Shown here one piece after another: positions 57,113 to 64,000 of a stretch of 64,000 bases of DNA. The notes beneath the pieces were generated by a model that was not told where the DNA came from, ran no database searches, and saw only the letters and a program-made list of their open reading frames with translations. Made by a program: the position numbers and the translations under genes. Every line of letters starts with the position of its first letter. Positions within the stretch are counted from its first letter, which is position 1. The DNA is from Zasmidium citrigriseum (lineage: Eukaryota; Ascomycota; Dothideomycetes; Mycosphaerellales; Mycosphaerellaceae): assembly GCA_002786025.1 (NCBI GenBank), contig NHNW01000004.1, positions 992,001 through 1,056,000 on the forward strand, in the 5' to 3' direction.

Positions 57113-57522
57113 CGTAGGCTTGGTGATATTAGAACTTCGAGAAATGTCGATGCACTACATGTACAGGACGAAAGCAAAGATGAGCGTCTCGAATTCCGCA
57201 GGAAGAGCATCAAAGAAACTCCCAGCTCCGATCGCGGCCAGAGATCCTCAGCGGCCGGATATCTTACAAGGGAAGGAACGAGACAGTAAAATAGCAGTAT
57301 CAATACATGCTCGAAGCAAAGGTCATCCGCAAATGCGAGATTGGGCCATGGAGACAGCGTGACATGCTAGAGGAAGTACGGTGGTCAGACTTCGGGAGCA
57401 GAGTGACGTCGAAGTCGGCAGCCGACTTCGCTTCGCTTCGTCTCGCCAAGTCGCGTGCCTCCAACATCCTCCCACCCCTCCTCCACCATCAACAAACACC
57501 CCTTCAACTCCATGTCGCAAAG
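57113..57522. promoter_or_regulatory. Divergent promoter region, F-box-like / helicase
   Basis: About 410 bp between head-to-head genes. The plus-strand frame is open upstream of the helicase ATG, but the preceding sequence has no conserved residues. No specific element recognised. Confidence 0.4.
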
Positions 57523-60040
57523 ATGAAGGCAACCGACATTCCCGCCTTCGCATCCTCCCAGCTCTCCCTGTTGGAGTCCGAGCTCGACGCCGAGCTCGCA
57601 GAAACCGCCCTCCTAACCGCCACCCACGCGCCCACAACCCTCCAACGCGCCGGCCTCGCGCTTCTAAACCTCACCCTCTCCTCCCAGCGCACAGGCTTCG
57701 GAGGCAAGACACTGCTCGAGCTAAGTCCCGACCCTGCCGTCTCGAGCAATGGCGAGCTGCCAGAACATGGCCTGCGGGTGGGAGACATCTGCGGCGTGGC
57801 CGAGCAGCCGAAAGGCGCAGAGAAGAAAAAGGAGCGCGAGGGGATGGAGAAGCGAGGAGTCGAAGGGGTTGTGACGAAGATTCATAAGACGAGTGTGACG
57901 GTGGCGTTGGATAAAGAGGATGTTGATGTGCCGAATGGCAAGCTTTGGCTGTAGGTTTGATTATACGGTAAGTGGAGTGTCGTAGGCTGATCTGGTGCGT
58001 GCTGGTGATTGTAGTGTGAAATTGGCCAACGATGTCACGTATAAGCGCCTCAATCAGACTATGACCCGTTTGCAGAAGATGCAGCCGGCGGAGCATAGTA
58101 CTCTTACGCAAGTTCTTTTTGGTCAGACTTCTCCTACGCCTATTTCTGAGTCGGAGTTGAAAGCGGAGGTGCAGTGGATGGATCCGACGTTGAATGACAG
58201 TCAGAAAAAGGCGATCAAGTTTGCTCTTGCCAGTCGAGAGGTGGCTTTGATCCATGGGCCGCCTGGCACGGGCAAGACGCATACGCTCATCGAGCTCATC
58301 CTCCAGCTGCTGAAGCGGAATCAACGGCTTCTCGTCTGTGGTCCGAGCAACATCAGTGTCGACAACATCGTCGAGAGACTGGCTCCGCATAAGGTATCAA
58401 TGGTTCGACTAGGACACCCAGCTCGTCTGCTGCCCAGCGTTCTCAACCACAGCATGGACGTCCTCACTCGAACCAGTGACGCGGCTGCCATTGTGAACGA
58501 CATCCGTACCGAGATGGATGTCAAGCAAGCATCCATCCGCAAGACGCGTAATGGCCGCGAACGCAAAGCCATCTACGGCGAGCTCAAGGACCTGCGGAAA
58601 GAATACCGCCAACGAGAAGGCCGTGTAGTCGGCGACCTCCTGCGCGAGAGTAACGTAGTCCTGTCGACGTTGCACGGCGCCGGCGGCTTCCAACTACGCG
58701 ACCAGCGATTCGACGTGGTGATCGTCGACGAAGCAAGCCAAGCGTTGGAAGCTCAATGCTGGATCCCAGTGCTCAGTTCCAGCGCACCAAGGCTCATCCT
58801 CGCAGGGGATCACTTGCAACTGCCGCCGACCATCAAATCCTCGAACAGCAAAGCGGCGAAGAGTACATCGAAATCCAATGGATCCTCCAAAACCAACACC
58901 GACGAGACTGCCGAGAAGGTCTCGAAGCTGACGGTGAAGGATCAAAAGGAGGCGACTCCGGAGGGCGAAACGAAGAAGGTTAAACAGGATCCCGTGCGAC
59001 TTGAAACAACGCTCTTTGATCGCTTACTCTCACTCCATGGTGAGACGATCAAACGGATGCTGACTACGCAATACCGCATGCACGAGACGATAATGCAGTT
59101 CCCTTCTCGGGTTTTGTACGAAGGTAAACTCATCGCGGCCGATGCCGTCAAAGCCAGACTGCTCAAGGACCTTCCGTATGAGGTCGATGAGACCGAGAAT
59201 ACGTCAGAGCCGCTGGTGTTTTGGGATACACAAGGCGGAGACTTTCCCGAGAAGACCGAAGACGAAGAAGAGATCAAGAGCAAGTCTAGCCTGCTGGCTG
59301 AGAGCAAAGTCAACGATCATGAAGCACTGATCGTGCGAGACCATGTTGCGAGCCTGATCGATGCCGGCGTCAAGGCTGAAGATATCGCGGTACGTTCGCT
59401 CCGTGCGTGGCAGAGATCCGAGGAAGCTTGGGACTCGTGCTTATACTGTTTCGTGTTTCAGGTGATCACACCGTACAACGGCCAGCTCGCTCTCCTCTCA
59501 CAGATGCTCAAGGATCGATTTCTCGGACTCGAGCTGGGAAGTGTCGATGGGTTCCAGGGCCGGGAGAAGGAAGCCGTGGTGGTGAGTCTTGTGCGAAGCA
59601 ATCCGGAACATGAAGTCGGTTTCTTGGGCGAGAAGCGCCGATTGAACGGTAAGTGAGCTTGCTGCAGTGCCGCGATGCACAGCATCGAACACGCCGAGGA
59701 CGATGCGATCGAGCTGACTGTGCGACGTATGCAGTGGCCATGACTCGACCCAAGAGACATCTCTGTGTGATCGGAGACTCGGAGACAATCAGCAAGTGAG
59801 TGACACCCATTTTCTTCCCCTTGCGCTGTCAGTTTCGAAGGCGTGGTACAGCTGCACCCAGCGCTGTGGGTGCGTTTGGGGTACAATCGTGGTGCTGCGA
59901 GATTGAGTGTGCAACCTTGCCTGACTAACCCTGGGACGATTTTTAGGGGGTCCAAGTTTCTCAAGGAATGGATGGCGTTTCTGGAGGAGAATGCCGACTT
60001 GAGGTATCCCAACCTGTCTGACTTCTCGCAAGATGGTTGA
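57523..60040 (+). CDS. HCS1: SF1B DNA/RNA helicase (Hcs1/IGHMBP2 type)
   Basis: Upf1-like superfamily 1B helicase, related to yeast Hcs1 (DNA polymerase alpha-associated helicase A) and human IGHMBP2, 714 aa. Exons 57523-57950, 58015-59389, 59462-59648, 59735-59795 and 59947-60040. The N-terminal part (FASSQLSLLESELDAELAET, GFGGKTLLELS) carries the beta-barrel region. Helicase motifs: ALIHGPPGTGKTHTLIELIL (Walker A), VVIVDEASQALEAQCWIP (motif II), LILAGDHLQLPPTI (III), LTTQYRMHETIMQFPSRVLY (IV), VITPYNGQLALL, SVDGFQGREKEAVVVSLVRS (V) and VAMTRPKRHLCVIGD (VI). No R3H or zinc-finger extension follows, as in Hcs1. A basic, Lys/Glu-rich insert lies between motifs III and IV. Confidence 0.95.
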
Positions 60041-61460
60041 GCATTGGCATGACTATTTCGAGAGTCCGTGAGGTGGGCTTGACTCCGAACAGGTGTTTCA
60101 TGCAATTATTCAGGTGCTCCAGGTGACGTTCAGTAGAGTTCGAGGCGGACGTGGGGCGGACGCAGGTTCACATGCACGCTCCTCCTGCATGCTGCAGGGG
60201 AGCTTGGACTTGGAGGGAGCTCGAACCTCGCTGGATTGCTGCAACAAACAGCGCGTTTCCGTCGCCAGACTGCAGCTTGTGGGTGCTGTCATGTGGGAGT
60301 CCGGCGGAGGTCGCAAGGGCGGGAGATTGAAGTCTGATAGAGTGGGTGTGAGGGGAATCGCCTATAGCGTAGCTCATGCGAGTAGCTGCGGCGAATGAGA
60401 AGCGCCCCTCGCATGTGTTAGCATGAGCAGCATATTGAAGTCGCGATCTTGGTGGTTGCAACGGTTGGAGCTATTGGTTTTACTATTGGTTTCTGCTCTT
60501 GGATCTCTGACGAGGTGGGCAAGGGTGGCTGCTCTTAGGACCGGGACGAGCCCCGGGATGGGAGGCGACGTCGAATCGTTTCGCGTGGACTCCAGTGGGG
60601 ATTTTGCGCAATGGGCTAGACGACCAACGTGGCTAGACGTCCTGCCTTAGCCTTCGGAGGTGCGCTGGCTCTCCGGCACGCTTTGAGGTGTTCGCGGGTG
60701 TCGGCGAACTCAATGCTGCCAAATCGCCCCGGCAAGCGTCGATGGGAGAGTTCGGCGTGCGCGTGTGCTGGTCATTGACAGGTCGACGAGCGCCGATTGA
60801 ACATTGACGGCGGATGACCACAGCGGCAGCAGCAACAGTACGAGCGGCGGTGCGGGCGGGAATGGATGGATGCTGGGGCTAAGATTAGGACAGGGAACAA
60901 GCTTCGGCGCACGGCTCTCGAACAGCGCGCGCAAGGAAGCCTCTCAAACACACCGCAGCAAGCGGCCGACGTGCTCGTCGATGGCCTAGCTGCAACGACC
61001 GCGGCGGTATTGATTAGGAGGCAGATCCCCTCCAGGCCGTCCCAGCGCTGTCTTCCCTCCTCTTCCTCCTCCCTCATCCTTCTCCCCGCCCCAAGACGCC
61101 TCCCCGTTTGGTACCTGATCCCCCCCACCACCCCAGTCCGGAAGACGATCCCTCTGCAGCCCTGGTCAGCTCGAACTGCTTTGGGCAAGATCGCGTGGCT
61201 TGATATCGCGGCCCAAGCACGGGGAGGTCTCCTCTTCTTCCTTCGCATTGGCCTTGCGTTCACTCTGACTGACGATCAACCACCACCCGTCCTCGGACAC
61301 CTGTCGCTCATTCGTACCCGCACTCCTTCACCTAGGTGCTATCTCATCTGTCAGTCACTACCGTATCGATATACTTACCACCCCGACCTATTGGACCATC
61401 ATTTGCCTTTTTTGCTGCAACCAGGGAGATTGGACTGCATGGATCCAGCCCTGACTTTCA
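60041..61460. other. 1.4-kb intergenic region between the helicase and a hypothetical gene
   Basis: Contains the helicase 3' end and probably a long 5' UTR or promoter of the downstream gene. A pyrimidine-rich tract runs through 61040-61120. The 202-codon frame at 60866-61474 overlaps this tract, has no domain and ends past the next ATG, so I do not accept it. Confidence 0.4.
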
Positions 61461-63512
61461 ATGGATTATTCTAATGACGACGCCGCAGCCGGCGCGCGCA
61501 TAGCTTCGAGCAAGACTTTTGTTGCGGATTCCGGTGCCACGTATGCGCCGCGGTTGCAGAAGCAGAGATCCAGCGCTGGGATGCGCAGCGCGAGCCATGG
61601 CCAGCCGTTGTCCAGTACCGGACAGAGCATTGGAGTGATGCGCGGAGACGGCGCTTCGGGGAGTGGGTTTGGGGATGGAGCAAAGGCGAGGAAAGGTTCG
61701 ATTCGCAATGCAGTCAAGAAGATTTTTGGGAGGAGAGGGAGGGAGATTGTTTCTCAAGGTCCGGAGCCTCCGAATCATCATCCACCGGCCTCCAGACATG
61801 CGTATCATAAGAGCGAACCTACGGCTCTACCACCTCCGCGAGAGGACCCAGAGCCTTTCATTCAGGATGCGAGTATGATTGAGCGGACGTTCGCGGACCC
61901 TTACCAAGCAGCTCCGTCGCCGCCTTTCCAGAGGACGAGTTCTCCGTATGCGATGCAGTTTCCCAACAGTGTAAGGCTCAAACCTATGGATCTCGGTAAT
62001 CCGTTTATTGCGCCGCCCAACCAGCTACGACGGCGCAAGACTCTTCCTAGCTTGTTGCTGGAAGAACGCGAGGAGTCTGGAGCTGAAGAAGTTCCTCGAG
62101 ATTCTACAGATATGGTAGGACAAGCTCAGAATAACGAACCCACACGCGAAACGCCGACTCATGTACCGAATCGAACTGCGAGCCATGTGAAGAAGTCTAG
62201 GAGGAAGTCCCGAAGTACGGATGATTTGAAGAGCTCGTCGACGTTGGAGCAGAGTACACCGAGGAAGAAGAGCGAGGAGATACGATATCTGCGTGAGAGC
62301 TTCCAACCTGATATATTAAGAGCGAGCGGATTCACGACAAGGTACAGGCCAAGAGAAGAGGAGTTTGAACAGCAGCCTAGTGAACTTCCAGCGAAGACCT
62401 CAAGGGAGTACGCAAGGGAGGAAGAGAGCATACAAGTTCCACAGGCAGGAAGTGGATATCGTGCCGCGTCAGGGTCTGCCACTTTGAGGAGCAGTCCGCC
62501 TGTGCAACATCGACCTTCGCCCAGCTCAGGCGACGTAAGGCCGCCTTCTGGTGCAGGGACGGAGATGTCCAAGGATCTTGAGGACAGAGTCGCGAAGCTC
62601 GAGGCTGGACTGCAGAACTTTCAGATGTCGTTGCAGAAACTGACTGCAGAGAGGAATCGAAGGACAATCGTCATGGGAAGTGTGAATACACGACGTTCTT
62701 CGAACGACATGCGGACTCCCAGCTTGCTGGCAGATACCCTTGCGGATGCCCTAGAGCCATCGTCATATGAGTATGAATACGGCCACACATACCGACCCTC
62801 GACATCACCACAACCACCACCTCCCCCAGCCCAAACCCAAGGGGCCCTCGAAGACCCCTTCGGCCCCGACCTCCCACGAGCCTCAGCATCAACCCGAACC
62901 TCCCTCCCACCCCAACGCGCGCCCTCAACAACGACACCCAAGCGCTCCTCCGTGGCAGCAAGAGACCCACCACCACCCGACCGCAACCCCGAAAACTTCC
63001 CCATGCCGCTACAATCCCACCCACCAACGCAAAACCCACCCGCTCCCTCAACAACCGCAGCCTCCACCCGCACCGCAACAACCACCACCCCAACGCAACC
63101 CTACACTTTCTCCTCGCTCTACCAAATGCTCTCCGACGAACGCTCCGCGCGCCGGAAGCTCGAAAATCAACTCAAATCGCTACAGCGCGAGATCGCCGAC
63201 TTGCATACCCAGGTCACTGTCACATCGTCCTCGAACGTGCAGAGCGCGAGGAGTAGCTACATGCTCGCTGGCTCGTCGACGCGACTGCAGGAGCTGCTGA
63301 GGGAGACGGAGGGTGCTGGTGATGAGGAGTCCCCACGAGCAGCCAGGGATTCCGGCTTATCGGCTGCGAGAGTCGTGAGTCGGTTTAGTGGGAGCGAGAG
63401 TGAAGCTGCGGGAGCGGAGAGTGAGGATCCTTATGAGGCGTATCGCACGCCGAGGGAGGAGAGGAGTGCGTATAGTCTTGTCAGTGGGAAGGCGGAGGCG
63501 GAGATGTTTTGA
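61461..63512 (+). CDS. Uncharacterised disordered protein with coiled coils
   Basis: Single-exon frame of 683 aa starting MDYSNDDAAAGARIASSKTF. The most conserved-looking piece is RKGSIRNAVKKIFGRRGREI near residues 77-96, a short basic amphipathic motif seen in other fungal unknowns. Most of the rest is Ser/Pro/Arg-rich and disordered, with Pro- and Thr-rich tracts around 465-560. Two coiled-coil segments are likely: EDRVAKLEAGLQNFQMSLQK (about 375-395) and the region SDERSARRKLENQLKSLQRE to EIADLHTQVTV (about 565-600). No signal, membrane segment or known domain. Intron-free over 2 kb. Confidence 0.75.
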   Translation: MDYSNDDAAAGARIASSKTFVADSGATYAPRLQKQRSSAGMRSASHGQPLSSTGQSIGVMRGDGASGSGFGDGAKARKGSIRNAVKKIFGRRGREIVSQGPEPPNHHPPASRHAYHKSEPTALPPPREDPEPFIQDASMIERTFADPYQAAPSPPFQRTSSPYAMQFPNSVRLKPMDLGNPFIAPPNQLRRRKTLPSLLLEEREESGAEEVPRDSTDMVGQAQNNEPTRETPTHVPNRTASHVKKSRRKSRSTDDLKSSSTLEQSTPRKKSEEIRYLRESFQPDILRASGFTTRYRPREEEFEQQPSELPAKTSREYAREEESIQVPQAGSGYRAASGSATLRSSPPVQHRPSPSSGDVRPPSGAGTEMSKDLEDRVAKLEAGLQNFQMSLQKLTAERNRRTIVMGSVNTRRSSNDMRTPSLLADTLADALEPSSYEYEYGHTYRPSTSPQPPPPPAQTQGALEDPFGPDLPRASASTRTSLPPQRAPSTTTPKRSSVAARDPPPPDRNPENFPMPLQSHPPTQNPPAPSTTAASTRTATTTTPTQPYTFSSLYQMLSDERSARRKLENQLKSLQREIADLHTQVTVTSSSNVQSARSSYMLAGSSTRLQELLRETEGAGDEESPRAARDSGLSAARVVSRFSGSESEAAGAESEDPYEAYRTPREERSAYSLVSGKAEAEMF

Positions 63513-63803
63513 TTTTGTTGGGTTGTAGGATTTTGAGGAAGGGGAATCTTTTTGCATCATGATGGGCATGGATTGGGAGGGATTCGATTCGATTTTTTCT
63601 GTGTGTTGGTTGGTTGCATGCAATGCATCTACGAGGCTACTTTGTTTTGAGGGCATTTGTTTGATTTGACTGAGACTTCTTGTAGGATACCCATTTACTG
63701 ACTACCACTTCTTCAAAGTGGAGCTTTTGAACATTGTACTTACTGACTGTCGAATCGAAGACCTCTCCTTGACCAATTCTGATACTCATTCCCATTGAAA
63801 AGC
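63513..63803. other. Short intergenic region between convergent genes
   Basis: About 290 bp of 3' flanks, T-rich just after the stop of the upstream gene. Nothing else seen. Confidence 0.4.
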
Positions 63804-64000
63804 TTAGCAGATCCGATGCTCAGGAGGCCGCCACGGCACATCCAAAATCTCAAAGATCCTCTTCTCATCCTTGCCCTCGACCAACGTGCCCTCCGTCAAC
63901 TTCGTCCTCTGCGGTCCCCGAATGACATCCTTGTACAGCCCGCGTTGGTTGAGTCTCATGCCCCTGGTACTGGCCAGCAAACGCAGACTTCTATTGAATA
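63804..64000 (-). CDS. DNA polymerase family X, C-terminal end (truncated by window)
   Basis: Only the last 65 codons lie in the window; the gene continues past position 64000. The reading frame on the minus strand ends RLNQRGLYKDVIRGP, LTEGTLVEGKDEKRIFEILD and VPWRPPEHRIC before TAA, which is the conserved C-terminus of family X polymerases (Pol4, Pol lambda, Pol mu), where the LNQRGLY loop and the VPWRPPEER end close the catalytic palm and thumb. These enzymes fill gaps in base-excision repair and non-homologous end joining. The remainder must be upstream on the complementary strand. Confidence 0.85.
   Translation of the reverse strand, partial: FNRSLRLLASTRGMRLNQRGLYKDVIRGPQRTKLTEGTLVEGKDEKRIFEILDVPWRPPEHRIC

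Noticed and set aside
60866..61474. 202-codon plus-strand ORF
   Set aside because: Runs through a pyrimidine-rich tract, overlaps the next start codon in another frame and has no domain; likely 5' UTR.

Overview
The window is a gene-dense stretch of nuclear DNA from a filamentous ascomycete. The evidence is short GT-AG introns (mostly 44-130 nt) with CTRAY-like branch sites, densely packed genes on both strands, and fungal families such as an ENA-type sodium ATPase, a GT62 mannosyltransferase, SGF29, an Sde2 precursor and a free-methionine-sulfoxide reductase. The protein style suggests Dothideomycetes, but that is inference. I see no rRNA, tRNA, CRISPR array, integrated virus or intact transposon.

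Layout. 0-9 kb: ENA P-type ATPase, dithiol glutaredoxin, DUF1857 protein, a small secreted cysteine-rich protein and an M20 amidohydrolase. 9-17 kb: a cytochrome P450 divergent from the M20 gene, an SREBP-type bHLH factor, ribosomal protein eS10 head-to-head with Sde2, and a small hypothetical. 18-30 kb: an SR-rich unknown, two tightly spaced unknowns, an Mnn9/Anp1-family mannosyltransferase, a C2H2 zinc-finger protein, an unknown proline-rich protein and a YMC-like mitochondrial carrier. 30-43 kb: a GT8 glycosyltransferase, Arf1, phosphomannose isomerase, SGF29, a giant unknown protein whose reading frame is crossed by two in-frame TAG triplets, and two disordered or coiled-coil unknowns. 43-57 kb: glutathione-dependent formaldehyde dehydrogenase, V-ATPase proteolipid, Snu13, a divergent Argonaute, an Old Yellow Enzyme-like flavin oxidoreductase, fRMsr, a dienelactone hydrolase and an F-box-like protein. 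57-64 kb: an Hcs1/IGHMBP2-type helicase, a large disordered protein, and the C-terminus of a family-X DNA polymerase cut by the window edge.

There is no clear metabolic cluster; most genes are housekeeping. Two functions meet loosely: phosphomannose isomerase supplies mannose for the GT62 enzyme, and several genes deal with redox or electrophile stress (glutaredoxin, formaldehyde dehydrogenase, OYE, fRMsr). Gene structure is the most unusual side of the window: three probable GC-AG introns, a 13-nt microexon in the V-ATPase proteolipid gene, a start codon split by an intron in eS10, and in-frame TAG triplets that are either 3' splice sites or true stops. Exon models were built by hand from splice signals and frame closure; no transcript evidence was available.
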